DNA of 64,000 bases from Mycobacterium sp. Root135 (GCF_001426545.1 NZ_LMEZ01000009.1:62001-126000); one strand, 5' to 3'. Positions 24,136 through 32,664 are shown, counted from the stretch's first letter. The notes: generated from the sequence alone by a model not told the origin. Translations and numbers: made by a program.

Positions 24136-24761
24136 TGGCCGAGGGCTACACAGCATCTCGGGTCAGCGCAGGAACGCTTCCAGCCGAGAACGAAAGCACT
24201 GCGGCGACGATCATCTGCTCGACGTGTTTCGCGTCGAAGACTCCGGCCGAGATGGCACTAGATCGTTCAACGAAGTCTGGACTTCGGTCGCAATGCCGCG
24301 ACTGTCGCAGAGGGTACGACCAGAGGCGCTACCAGAGGTCCAGCTCGAGCATCCTTGCCGTGCAACACCGCTATCACCGGGAGCATCCCGAGGTTGCTTG
24401 GGCGAAGAGCCATCGCCGTCGGGCTGCGCGGTATGGGCTTCAGTTGATCACGGAACTTGTCACCCGGCAGCAACTCGTCGAACGATGGGGTGACGTCTGT
24501 TTCTACTGTGGAGGGGAGTTCGAGGTCGTCGACCACCGCATCCCCGTCGCCGCCGGAGGACACCACATCGTCCACAACGTGGTGCCCTCTTGTAGTGCCT
24601 GCAACCAGCGGAAGCGGTGGAGTTCTGACGAGCAGGTCATCCGCAACTACCGCAATCTGATTGGTGGTGACGTTCGTCCGGTGATCTTGACCGGCGCACA
24701 CCCTGACAGAAGAGCAGGCCAAGTCCGGAACCTACATGTCGAGGAGGCTGCGACCGGCTAG
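24135..24761 (+). CDS. HNH endonuclease with zinc-finger N-terminus
   Basis: This 208-residue protein has an N-terminal zinc-binding CxxC/CxxC pair (Cys28, 31, 54, 57), a basic linker, and a C-terminal HNH core. The core reads CFYCGGEFEVVDHRIPVAAG followed by HNVVPSCSACNQRKRW, with paired CxxC structural cysteines and the D-H catalytic pair. Similar HNH proteins are common in actinobacterial phages and islands as nicking or homing-type nucleases. It is translationally coupled to the excisionase-like gene. The cleavage site is unknown. Confidence 0.85.
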   Translation: MAEGYTASRVSAGTLPAENESTAATIICSTCFASKTPAEMALDRSTKSGLRSQCRDCRRGYDQRRYQRSSSSILAVQHRYHREHPEVAWAKSHRRRAARYGLQLITELVTRQQLVERWGDVCFYCGGEFEVVDHRIPVAAGGHHIVHNVVPSCSACNQRKRWSSDEQVIRNYRNLIGGDVRPVILTGAHPDRRAGQVRNLHVEEAATG

Positions 24762-24862
24762 GCAACTCCGTCCCCTACGCGAAGAGGCCCGTCACAGGAA
24801 TGACGAGCCCGCTCCGCTTCCCCGTCACGGGAAGGTAAAAGTCCCAGCGAAGGACCGCGTCA

Positions 24863-26533
24863 ATGATAACGCCCCACGTCGACCCGCGGAGCGGAGAGCA
24901 GCACGAGCCGGAGACTGAACCCCCGTTTGCCCGGCTGTTCGACAGTCAGCTCTTCGATGACCATGCTCCACTGTTGTGGGGCTGGAGTGAGAGCGATCTG
25001 ACCCTGGTGCTTGACCGGCTCGCACACCTGCTGCCTGCCAACCTTCCTGGGCGCATGCAAATGGCCGTCGCAGCCTCAGCCCTGTCCATCGCCGTGGAGA
25101 AGCGGCGCACGGGAGGGGGAGTGCACTACGCCCGCGCCAAGGATGCCTACGGGGTACCAGCTCGGTACCGCTGCGATCCGAGCCGCTCTTGGCATTACAC
25201 CACCCGGTCGGTCGACATTCTCATCGAGCTGGGCCTGATCGACCAGGAGCTGGGCCTTTGGTGTCCGGGTGCCGAGGGGTCTGAGACCGTCGCCTGGGCA
25301 GCAGGCGACCTCATGACTGTCCTGGGCTCGCTGGTCGACATGCAAGACCAGGTGACGCACAGCAGGCCGGAGGTCATCGTGCTTCGGGACCGTGAAGACA
25401 AGAAGAGGGTCGACTACACCGAGACGGTGGAAACCATCGCCATGCGCCGGGAAGTGGAGTACATCAACGACGCCCTCGCGCGGCTCCAGCTCGGCGACGG
25501 GCAAGGCAAGGTCCACATTCCGCCGCTGAGGCGAGTATTCAACGGGTCGTTCGAACGAGGGGGGCGACATTACTGCCACGGAGACTCGTTCCAGAACATG
25601 CCAAGCGAGCGACGTCGTCAGCTGCAGATCGCCATCGACGGGGTCGTCCACCCCGTGGTTGAGGTTGACTACTCCAACCTGCACGTCGAGATGGCGTACC
25701 GGCGACTGCGTAGGCGGATCCGCCCAGGGGACCAGTACGCCATCCCGGGATTCAGCAGGTCGTTGGTCAAGGTGGCTGTGAACACCGTGCTGAACGCCAC
25801 CAGTCGGCTTACGGGGGTCCGGGCCATCGCTGACGAGCTTCACAAGAACCGGGACCTCCGGGAGCTGAGCGGAGTCGGTACAGGGACGAGGTCCCAGTGC
25901 CACAAGCTCGCGGAGAGGGTGGTGGCCGCGCTTGAGCGGAAGCACCGCCGGATCAAAGCTCTCTTCGGGTCTGACAGCGGAGCAGAGTTCCAGCGGAAGG
26001 ACTCAGACATGGCGGTCCAGATCATGAAGGAGATGATCCGACGCACGGGACGCTGCCCCCTGCCAGTGCACGACTCCTTCCTGGTGGCCGACTCTGACGA
26101 ACAGGAGCTGGTCAGGGTGATGAGGGAGGTAGCCCTGAGCTACAGGCTCCGTCCCACCCTGAAAGTCCTCCGTCGAGGGGAACCCGCAGCACTGCTTCCC
26201 TATATGGAGGTAACAACCTCTGACCTGCACCAATGGGAACGGCACTCAGGCAGGGAAATGCTCTCCCGTGGTGCGCGATACGCCAACCTGACCACTTGCA
26301 GTCGCACTGTGCTTCCTGCCTGTCGCGCTGGATCTCCGTACGGGCGCGATCCACCGCTGTTCATCCCCCAGCACGTCGCCGACAACCGTGGGACAGCCCA
26401 GGTCCGCGCGGACCAAGGCCCCCGGAGGCTCACATGTAGAACTCTTCCAACGGGCGTGCACCAAACTGGAAAACCTGCTGCTACCGGGGAGCGCCGTGGC
26501 TCGAGCGCATCTGTGCGCCGTGAGGCACGGTAA
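24863..26533 (+). CDS. Divergent protein with family-A polymerase-like palm motifs
   Basis: This 556-residue protein matches no annotated family that I recognise. Three spaced motifs resemble single-subunit (DNA Pol I/T7 RNA polymerase) palms: motif A with Asp269 (VVEVDYSNLHVEMAYRRL), a motif-B-like helix with Arg299 and Lys303 (RSLVKVAVNTVLNAT), and motif C with His403-Asp404 (LPVHDSFLV). Their order and spacing fit a polymerase palm and fingers. No 3'-5' exonuclease domain is seen. The N-terminal 250 residues are helical and of unknown role. The last about 100 residues are low-complexity and may be a random read-through tail. It could be the replication or priming protein of the element. 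Confidence 0.6.
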   Translation: MITPHVDPRSGEQHEPETEPPFARLFDSQLFDDHAPLLWGWSESDLTLVLDRLAHLLPANLPGRMQMAVAASALSIAVEKRRTGGGVHYARAKDAYGVPARYRCDPSRSWHYTTRSVDILIELGLIDQELGLWCPGAEGSETVAWAAGDLMTVLGSLVDMQDQVTHSRPEVIVLRDREDKKRVDYTETVETIAMRREVEYINDALARLQLGDGQGKVHIPPLRRVFNGSFERGGRHYCHGDSFQNMPSERRRQLQIAIDGVVHPVVEVDYSNLHVEMAYRRLRRRIRPGDQYAIPGFSRSLVKVAVNTVLNATSRLTGVRAIADELHKNRDLRELSGVGTGTRSQCHKLAERVVAALERKHRRIKALFGSDSGAEFQRKDSDMAVQIMKEMIRRTGRCPLPVHDSFLVADSDEQELVRVMREVALSYRLRPTLKVLRRGEPAALLPYMEVTTSDLHQWERHSGREMLSRGARYANLTTCSRTVLPACRAGSPYGRDPPLFIPQHVADNRGTAQVRADQGPRRLTCRTLPTGVHQTGKPAATGERRGSSASVRREAR

Positions 26534-26656
26534 CGGGAGGAACGCGCAGGAAGAGTCACCTTGCACAACTTGGGAGGGGTGTCTTCATCAGTGGACCCCC
26601 TCCGTAAGAGGTCGGAGCCTCGGCGAACAACACATGAAACAGCGGCGAACCTACAG

Positions 26657-26985
26657 CTCAGCTACAGCTGAATTGTCACATCGAAGAGCGACGTAGGTGG
26701 ATCGCCGTGCTTGTGGTTTCGTCATCTGCCTCAACCGGTAGAGGTGACTGGTGGCGGCGTGGGGATTGCTGCCTTCGAGGAGTTCCCCGCAAAGCTCGGG
26801 GACCATGGGAGGGTACTGATGTGGGTAGGCCGCGTCGATCTGGACGGTGCAGCCGTCGGGCGGGTAGCCGAAGCGGTTGGGCTTTTCGAAGCCATCCTGC
26901 CCGCATGGTTGTAGACGCCATGACGCCAGAGGCCGCTTGCCTTGGCGATCAGGTCGACGGTTTTGATGCCGGCTGGACCCCTCGG
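26657..26985 (-). pseudogene. Decayed tandem duplicate of the downstream lipoprotein C-terminus
   Basis: Reading the reverse strand gives RGPAGIKTVDLIAKASGLWR and then, after a frameshift near 26905, GFEKPNRFGYPPDG and DAAYPHQYPPMVPELC. These parallel GPAGLAPADLISKTGDLWR, GFEKPNQFGYPPDG and QAAYPPEYPPSLAVISPC of the intact lipoprotein next to it. Only the last third is present and no start or signal sequence precedes it. It is a partial, frameshifted tandem copy. The 26534-26656 stretch beside it shows no gene. Confidence 0.75.
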
Positions 26986-26987
26986 CA

Positions 26988-27617
26988 TCAGTTCGCAGGA
27001 TTGGACTGATGGATGATGTCGGGGATCGGTATCCCGTCCTTGCGGAGGTTTCCGGGGAAGCAGGGTGAGATGACGGCGAGTGACGGCGGGTATTCCGGCG
27101 GGTAAGCGGCTTGAATCAGGAGGCTGTACCCGTCGGGCGGGTAGCCGAACTGGTTGGGCTTCTCGAAGCCGTTGCGTTCCATGACCGACAGCCCCCAGCT
27201 CCGCCACAAGTCACCTGTCTTCGAAATAAGGTCAGCGGGCGCTAGACCTGCGGGACCGATGACGTAGGTGGTGACGGTGTAGTCGGTGGGGCCGGACCCG
27301 GGGCCTTGGTAGTCGTCGTCGCAGGACAGATTGGAGCCGCCTCCGGCTTGGGTCGTGTCCAAGGTGGTCCCCGGGGGAAGCCCGTCGACCGTCTTCTGCA
27401 GGTACTGCAGCACGGTGTCGTGCGCTTCTTGTTGGCTGGCAGGAATTTTCGGTGCCGAGGGGGTCGGGGTGGGCTCCATGGGGCCTCCTGGGATCGGGGT
27501 AACCCCTGACGCGTTCGACGGTCCGGGTTGTTGATTCGATTCCGCTGGGGAGCACGCAGCCATCAGCAGCGCTGTGAGGGCGAGGGCGGCAAGGGTCCGG
27601 GATGTCGTCATGGCCAT
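26988..27617 (-). CDS. Lipoprotein of a type VII-like cassette
   Basis: The start is placed at ATG 27617, which overlaps the upstream stop (TGATG); GTG 27620 or ATG 27611 are alternatives. The 209-residue product has a lipoprotein signal with lipobox LLMAAC (Cys22), a Pro/Thr-rich linker, and a compact domain with paired cysteines (LSCDDDYQG and ISPCFPG) about residues 60-195. It is exported and lipid-anchored. It follows an EspC-like gene and a DUF1023 hydrolase, an order that resembles M. tuberculosis Rv2078-Rv2079-lppJ. It could bind or neutralise the hydrolase, which is inferred. A truncated copy lies directly downstream. Confidence 0.8.
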   Translation of the reverse strand: MAMTTSRTLAALALTALLMAACSPAESNQQPGPSNASGVTPIPGGPMEPTPTPSAPKIPASQQEAHDTVLQYLQKTVDGLPPGTTLDTTQAGGGSNLSCDDDYQGPGSGPTDYTVTTYVIGPAGLAPADLISKTGDLWRSWGLSVMERNGFEKPNQFGYPPDGYSLLIQAAYPPEYPPSLAVISPCFPGNLRKDGIPIPDIIHQSNPAN

Positions 27618-29278
27618 CACGGGGTGAACGTCGGTGGTGTGACGTCGGTGCGTCCGGCGATGATGCGTCCCATGTTGGTCAACGCGGGGTTGTCCTGGTC
27701 CCAGTAACTGCTGTGTGCATCAACCGAGGGTAGGCCCAGGGGCCCGGCGGGCCCGGGCGCGGCTTCGAAGGGGATGCCACCGAAGTTCGCCGACATCGGA
27801 TCGGGTCCGAGGGACGCGTAGGTGGCGACACCGATGACGTCGTTGAAGGCGCGAGTGGAGTACACGTGCGCGCCCGGGTCGAGGTTCAGGTCGCTGGCGT
27901 GCCCGGCGAGCATCCCGGGGCTGCCGAGGTTGATGACGTTGTTGGCGTCGAGGTGGTGGCCGTCCAGGCCAGCGGCTCCGACGAGGGTGGAGCCGTAGCT
28001 GTGGCCGATCACGGTGTTCTGTGACGGGCCTCCGTGGCCCAGGTCGTCGTGAGAGGCGCGCAGTCCAGATTGGAAGCTGTCGAGAGCAGCTGCCCCGTTG
28101 CGGGCGTAGTCCGTGGATGGGGCATCTGTCACGACGTTCATCGGTCGGTCGTACCCCATCCAGGTGGTCACCGACACGTCTCCAGGTTGGAGTGTGCGGT
28201 CCGCCCTCAGCGTGGCCTGGTACATCGCTTCGGACTTCTCGGTGCTGTATTGCAGGCGGGACAGATCCTGACCCGTGCCCGGTACGTAGGTCGCGTTGTG
28301 CTCGGCGGTGTCTGGATTGCCGATCGACACCGCTGCGTGGCCCTTGTCGTCGATCTCACCGAGTAGCCGAGGCTGGGTGTCCAGCAACTTGCCGTTGCTG
28401 TCCTGTGGAGGTTCGAGCGCGTTTTCGACTTGGTGATAGCCCTCGAGGGTGCGGTTGGCGGCGTCCCACTTCGACTTCCAGTCCGCGTAGGTTGACCCGT
28501 TGGGAGGGCGCGTGGGGCTGCCGTTTGCCCACCCGGGGTGTTCCGCGCGGAGTCGGTCGACCTCGGCTTGGGCTGATTGGGTGAGTTCGGGCAGGTGCTG
28601 GCGGTTGTACTTGTCGCGGTCGGTGAAGGGCATGCCGTCGTGGTTGCCGATGCTGTGGTCTTGGTCGTACATCCAGTCCTTTTCTTCCGTGGAGAGCTTG
28701 TCCCAGAAGTCGTTGAACTGTTGAGGGTCAGTCGGAGGATTTGTCAGCTGTGCCCGCACATCTGGGCGGTCCTCGGCTGGCCCGGTCGCATCGTTGCCCG
28801 CCATGGTGATGGCGCGGGCCAGATCGGCGTCGGCGGCATTCGCCTCGGTGAGCACCTTCCCGATGCGCGTGACGAGGTCTTGTTCTTCGATGAAGTACAC
28901 CGGGTCGGTCTTGGCCCGCTGGTGATCCAGAGGGGTCACCGTGCCCGTGGCGGGGTCGATGCTGAAGCCCTCGCTGCGGGCGTCACGGTAGATGCCCTGC
29001 AGCTTGTCCTTGACGGCTTGAACCTCGTCGGCCGACTTGCTAGTCGCCGACGCAATGGCGGCCATCTCGTCGGCGTGAGCCGCCAAGTGACCGCTCAACT
29101 TCTCCAGAGCGGCGCGGGCGGCGTCACCACCAGTGCCCTGCCATGTAGCGATCATCGGCAGCTTCGACAAGCCGGTTTTCACCTCGTCGGCGCTGGCTCC
29201 GCGCTTGCCGAGCGCCCGGGACACGTCTTGGACTGCGGAGGCGTCCCAGCGCTCTATGTCGGCGAGAGTGATCGGCAT
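27617..29278 (-). CDS. WXG-type N-terminus with DUF1023 alpha/beta hydrolase domain
   Basis: The start is ATG 29278 (MPITLADIERWDASAV), overlapping the EspC-like stop. The 553-residue protein has a helical N-terminus with a WxG turn (IATWQGTGGDAARAAL), a central helical region, and a C-terminal DUF1023 alpha/beta-hydrolase. Its triad is predicted as Ser427 (VIGHSYGSTL), Asp480 (AFNDVIG) and His522 (SVDAHSSYW). DUF1023 proteins next to ESX-type small proteins (for example Rv2079) are thought to be exported or cell-surface esterases or toxins. It has no Sec signal, so export would depend on a chromosomal type VII system. Substrate unknown. Confidence 0.85.
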   Translation of the reverse strand: MPITLADIERWDASAVQDVSRALGKRGASADEVKTGLSKLPMIATWQGTGGDAARAALEKLSGHLAAHADEMAAIASATSKSADEVQAVKDKLQGIYRDARSEGFSIDPATGTVTPLDHQRAKTDPVYFIEEQDLVTRIGKVLTEANAADADLARAITMAGNDATGPAEDRPDVRAQLTNPPTDPQQFNDFWDKLSTEEKDWMYDQDHSIGNHDGMPFTDRDKYNRQHLPELTQSAQAEVDRLRAEHPGWANGSPTRPPNGSTYADWKSKWDAANRTLEGYHQVENALEPPQDSNGKLLDTQPRLLGEIDDKGHAAVSIGNPDTAEHNATYVPGTGQDLSRLQYSTEKSEAMYQATLRADRTLQPGDVSVTTWMGYDRPMNVVTDAPSTDYARNGAAALDSFQSGLRASHDDLGHGGPSQNTVIGHSYGSTLVGAAGLDGHHLDANNVINLGSPGMLAGHASDLNLDPGAHVYSTRAFNDVIGVATYASLGPDPMSANFGGIPFEAAPGPAGPLGLPSVDAHSSYWDQDNPALTNMGRIIAGRTDVTPPTFTP

Positions 29279-29577
29279 CAGAGCTGGCGGTCGAGCGCCT
29301 CGGCCGCGTGCGAGTCGTTCTGGGCGTAGCCGTCGGCGGCGGCTTTGTAGGCGTCGCGGTGGGCGGCGATGTCGCCGCAGAGCTTGGTCGTGGTGGCCTG
29401 CCACTCGGTGATCTTCGACTGCAGCGCCGCCGCTGATGCACCGACCCAGCCAGCCTGAGCGCCCTCGATCTCACCGTCGGCCGCAGTGTGCGCAGCAGTT
29501 AGGTCAGCGTGGTGAACGTCCATGTGGTCAGACGACATGTGCAAATCAATTGGATCAACCTCCAGAGACTTGCTCAT
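29278..29577 (-). CDS. EspC/DUF2580-like type VII secretion target
   Basis: This 99-residue helical protein starts SKSLEVDPIDLHMSSDHMDVHH, the LEVDP opening typical of the DUF2580/EspC family. It has a WxG turn (AGWVGASAAALQSK) in the helical hairpin and a C-terminal YAQND, matching the YxxxD/E type VII secretion signal. It is the first gene of a three-gene reverse-strand cassette and overlaps the hydrolase start (ATGA). It probably pairs with the WXG-like N-terminus of that hydrolase and escorts it through an ESX system encoded elsewhere. Compare Rv2078. Confidence 0.78.
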   Translation of the reverse strand: MSKSLEVDPIDLHMSSDHMDVHHADLTAAHTAADGEIEGAQAGWVGASAAALQSKITEWQATTTKLCGDIAAHRDAYKAAADGYAQNDSHAAEALDRQL

Positions 29578-29620
29578 GTAACCGCGCCCCCTTGGTAAGC
29601 CGCCGGCCGCTCGTACCCGA

Positions 29621-29740
29621 CCCCCGTCGGGGGTGATTCAAGGATACGAGCGCTCGGCCCAGAAGGATTGCACCAATCTGACTCCACCCCCGTCGGGGGA
29701 TCGAGAAGCGGCGACTTGGAGACCGAACCCCCGCCGGGGG
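29621..29740. repeat. Three near-identical 13-bp palindromes upstream of the type VII cassette
   Basis: CCCCCGTCGGGGG occurs at 29621-29633 and 29687-29699, and CCCCCGCCGGGGG at 29728-29740. They lie within the 306-bp gene-free gap between the EspC-like gene and the divergent secreted-protein gene. They may be binding sites of one regulator controlling both directions, or small RNA hairpins. Nothing else is evident in the gap. Confidence 0.6.
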
Positions 29741-29883
29741 TACTTGCCTAGCGCCCGTGTCTTGCCGGACCCGTGCCGCGAGTCCACCCCTTGGGGCATG
29801 ATTGGCTTCGCGATGGGCGCGTCGCTGACAGCGGATGTCGCGTCAGTGGTGTGATCTTGGAAGGCACGTGTCACCATGCCTTC

Positions 29884-30360
29884 ATGGCTATTCGGGTTCG
29901 CTTTGCTGGCGCGGTGGGTGTTGGCGTTTTCTGGCTTGTGGCAGCGGTGAGTCCGGCGATTGCGACCGCGGACGAACGTTGCACGAACCAAATCGACTAT
30001 GCCGGTGACCCCAGGTCGAACGCCGAGATCAACTCAATTGGTGCGACAACCGGCCATTGCCCCGCCCCGCTCGTTGGCAACTCCGGCGCGTCCAACGCCA
30101 TTCCAGGCATCACTGTCGGCGTCGTGACCGGGCAACCGTGCAGTAATACCGAGGCCTTCATCTTTGGGCTGAGCCCGACTGGCCAGCCGATGGCCTGCGG
30201 ACATGCGCTCAACGGTGGGGGCCTGTGGGGGCCTGCTATAGCTCTGGTTGGAGTTCGGCCTGTCAGCTCGCCATGTACCGAATCTGGCCTTGCGGCGCAG
30301 TCGCCGGAGGGGCTTCCACTCGTGTGTGGTGACGGCCGTTGGGTGGTCAACGCCGCCTGA
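29884..30360 (+). CDS. Small secreted cysteine-containing protein
   Basis: The start is ATG 29884, which puts a signal peptide (AGAVGVGVFWLVAAVSPAIATA) at the N-terminus; the frame is open further upstream without a signal. The 158-residue product has about six cysteines in the mature part (ERCTNQ, GHCPAP, QPCSNT, MACGH, SPCTES, LVCGDG). They suggest a disulfide-linked extracytoplasmic domain with repeated SPxGxPxxCG segments (LSPTGQPMACG and QSPEGLPLVCG). It resembles secreted mycobacterial hypotheticals; function unknown. It is divergent from the type VII cassette across the repeat-bearing gap. Confidence 0.72.
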   Translation: MAIRVRFAGAVGVGVFWLVAAVSPAIATADERCTNQIDYAGDPRSNAEINSIGATTGHCPAPLVGNSGASNAIPGITVGVVTGQPCSNTEAFIFGLSPTGQPMACGHALNGGGLWGPAIALVGVRPVSSPCTESGLAAQSPEGLPLVCGDGRWVVNAA

Positions 30361-30472
30361 GCCCCACGTCTGAGCTGACGGGGCTCACGCACACGGGCCA
30401 CCGAAGGTCAACGCATCGAGGGGTCGAGGGCTCATCCCGCTCCGCCGTCATGGCGGGTCGCGCCCGTACCAG

Positions 30473-30739
30473 TCAGGACGGGGGCTGCTCTTCAAGAAGT
30501 CGGCCGACGGGCACCTCAAGCGCCGCGGCGAGGTCGAAGAGCCGTTCGTACAGCAATCCCCGCTTGCCCTGCTCGACATCAATGAGCACGTTCCGCGTCA
30601 CGCCCGAGCGTAGGGCCAACGCCTCCTGGGTTACGCCGCGGTCCACTCGCAGCGCGCGGATTCTTCCTCCGACTTCCCGACGTCGACGTTCCCACTCGGC
30701 AACACGGTCAGGATCGTTCTGACTCGGTCGCGTGGGCAC
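30473..30739 (-). CDS. XRE-family transcriptional regulator
   Basis: This 88-residue Cro/C1-type DNA-binding protein carries the five-helix HTH in residues 25-80: GGRIRALRVDRGVTQEALALRSGVTRNVLIDVEQGKRG, then LFDLAAALEVPVGRLLEE. It has no sensor domain. It is divergent from the zinc-ribbon genes with about 130 bp between and may regulate them or itself. No matching operator was identified by eye. Confidence 0.9.
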   Translation of the reverse strand: MPTRPSQNDPDRVAEWERRRREVGGRIRALRVDRGVTQEALALRSGVTRNVLIDVEQGKRGLLYERLFDLAAALEVPVGRLLEEQPPS

Positions 30740-30867
30740 GTGTCCCAGTAGTCGGATGAGAGCCGCTCGTGTCTGCCCTACTAGTAGTGCTATACCTACG
30801 AGAGGCGAAGTCCTGCAAGGCTGGGCGGCTCGCTATACGACTCCTGGCTGCCCTGGAAGGGGGTTTC

Positions 30868-31800
30868 GTGGCAACATGCCAGAACGGGCATAGATCCCCG
30901 GAACACCAGCAATTCTGCGGCGAGTGCGGTCTGGCGCTCCCCGGGCAAGTGGCGACCTGCCAGAACGGGCACTCGAACCCTGCGAACGACCAGTTCTGCG
31001 CAGAATGCGGAGCGTCGATGCGCGAAGTCCGTCGCCCGTCTGAGGACGTACAGACGAACGTGATCCTTGAACCGCGCTGCGCGAAGACAGGTGCACCTGG
31101 TGGTCTACGTGAGGGTCCCGCAGCAACACGACAACCATCGTCTCTGGGAGATCGTTCGCGAATTGCAGCACGCTCCGCGACTGCGGGACCTGGAGGCGGG
31201 GCATCGCGTCCACCAACACGCCGCACTTCGCCGCGATGGTTGCTGATCTCGGGCGCTGCAGCGCTGGTGCTCGCTGTTGGGGCCACCGCCGCCGTTGTCA
31301 TTGCCCGTCGAGATCAGTCATCGCGAGCGCTCGGCGAACAAGACGGACGGACGGGCGAAGCGAAGACTCCGCCAGGCGGGCACGAATCGCAACCCTGGGC
31401 GACCACTCCGCCCAGCCTCGCACCCTCACCATCGGCAACTCCACCCGGTGACGTCGGGTTCGAATTTCAGTCCCCGTCGGGCAACATCGCCTGCCGCATG
31501 AGTCCGACGGGGGCAGCATGCGACATACGCACCTACCACTACCTGGTGCCTCCAGAACCCAACCCCATCGGTTGTCAGCTGTACGGCGACCGACTCCAGC
31601 TCGACGCCGGCGGCCCCGGCTCATTGGCGTGCCACGCGGACAGCCTCCTGGCGCAGCCGTTGCGCACCCAGGCATACGACAGGCCGGTCTCCTTGGGCCA
31701 GATCACTTGCGAGATCAGCGAGCAGGCTGGGGTGACGTGCCGAGACACTGTGACAAGTCACTTCTTTCGGCTCTCCCAGCAGTCCTATGACGTCGCCTGA
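30868..31800 (+). CDS. Membrane protein with two zinc ribbons and an extracytoplasmic domain
   Basis: The start is taken at GTG 30868, just after GGAAGGGGG. The 310-residue protein begins with two tandem NGH...FCGECG-type zinc ribbons (residues 3-50). After a disordered linker it has one transmembrane helix (WLLISGAAALVLAVGATAAVVIA, about 125-147), a Pro/Ser linker, and a C-terminal cysteine-bearing domain (FQSPSGNIACRMSPTGAACD and two more cysteine pairs). That domain resembles mycobacterial exported proteins. A cytoplasmic zinc ribbon joined to an outside domain suggests a sensor or scaffold. A related gene follows. Confidence 0.72.
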   Translation: MATCQNGHRSPEHQQFCGECGLALPGQVATCQNGHSNPANDQFCAECGASMREVRRPSEDVQTNVILEPRCAKTGAPGGLREGPAATRQPSSLGDRSRIAARSATAGPGGGASRPPTRRTSPRWLLISGAAALVLAVGATAAVVIARRDQSSRALGEQDGRTGEAKTPPGGHESQPWATTPPSLAPSPSATPPGDVGFEFQSPSGNIACRMSPTGAACDIRTYHYLVPPEPNPIGCQLYGDRLQLDAGGPGSLACHADSLLAQPLRTQAYDRPVSLGQITCEISEQAGVTCRDTVTSHFFRLSQQSYDVA

Positions 31801-31858
31801 CCCTCCGGTGCCCCCCGGGCGCTGCGGCACGCGTTTACACCCGAAAGGCTGGACCGCC

Positions 31859-32467
31859 ATGAAGACCTGCCCGAACGGCCACCAGAACCCCGCCCACTAC
31901 CGGTTCTGTGGGGATTGCGGCACCTTGCTTGTGGTTCCTGCAGTGCAGACCGCATCACGGTTGTCCTTGTGGCTTCGCGAGAATCGCGGCGGCAGAATCG
32001 CGTTGCTTGGCTCGGTGGCAACCATCGTGCTGGTGCTGCTTGGGGTCGGGATCGTCGTCTTCAACCGCCCGGAATCGTTAGTGGCTGGTCCCGGTCCTCA
32101 ACCCCTCACCGCAGCAGGAGACGTCGTCCGGGGAACCTTCAACGATTGGGTCGCCGCCGTGTGCCCCTCAGGACAAGCAACCGTCGGGCATCAATTAGGG
32201 CCGAAGGCGATTCAAGGCGGGATCTGTACGCCGGCCAGTGGCATGCCCATCGCGCGCTCGACAGCAGTCCTGTACGACTTCTTCAACTCGCCATACGACC
32301 GGCAGTGGGTGTTGTCTCGCGCGGGGGGTGTCACGTATTGGGCATCGACGACCGACGTCGACACCGGCGCACTGGTGACGTTCTGGACGAGGTGGACGGA
32401 CGCAGAGGTCGTGAAGCCATTGGAAGCGTTCGGCTTCGAAATCCAACGCGGTCCGTTTCCTCGGTGA
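31859..32467 (+). CDS. Membrane protein with one zinc ribbon
   Basis: The start is ATG 31859 (MKTCPNGHQNPAHYRFCGDCG). The 202-residue protein has an N-terminal zinc ribbon like the two in the preceding gene, a transmembrane helix (ALLGSVATIVLVLLGVGIVVF, about 48-68), and a soluble outside domain of about 130 residues with two cysteines (AVCPSG and GGICTP) that looks like other mycobacterial secreted hypotheticals (DWVAAVCPSG). It follows the larger zinc-ribbon gene by 58 nt and may form a complex with it. Confidence 0.72.
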   Translation: MKTCPNGHQNPAHYRFCGDCGTLLVVPAVQTASRLSLWLRENRGGRIALLGSVATIVLVLLGVGIVVFNRPESLVAGPGPQPLTAAGDVVRGTFNDWVAAVCPSGQATVGHQLGPKAIQGGICTPASGMPIARSTAVLYDFFNSPYDRQWVLSRAGGVTYWASTTDVDTGALVTFWTRWTDAEVVKPLEAFGFEIQRGPFPR

Positions 32468-32664
32468 TGAACGCATTCCTGATGCATTAGGTGGCGCTCC
32501 ATGCCTTAACTCCGCCGACTTCCTATGGCTGATCAAGCGCAGCGTGCCCCCTGGCAGTTTGCTTCGTTTGCTCCTCGCGAGATGGCCATGAGTGGAAGTC
32601 AAGGGTTTTCCCTGATTCGCGACCTGGAGTTTCCTGTCATCCTCCTCGCGAGAACCCGACTTCG

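Noticed and set aside
26388-26696. 102-codon forward frame between the polymerase-like gene and the pseudogene
   Set aside because: It overlaps the end of the polymerase-like frame and the pseudogene, and shows no domain or ribosome site.
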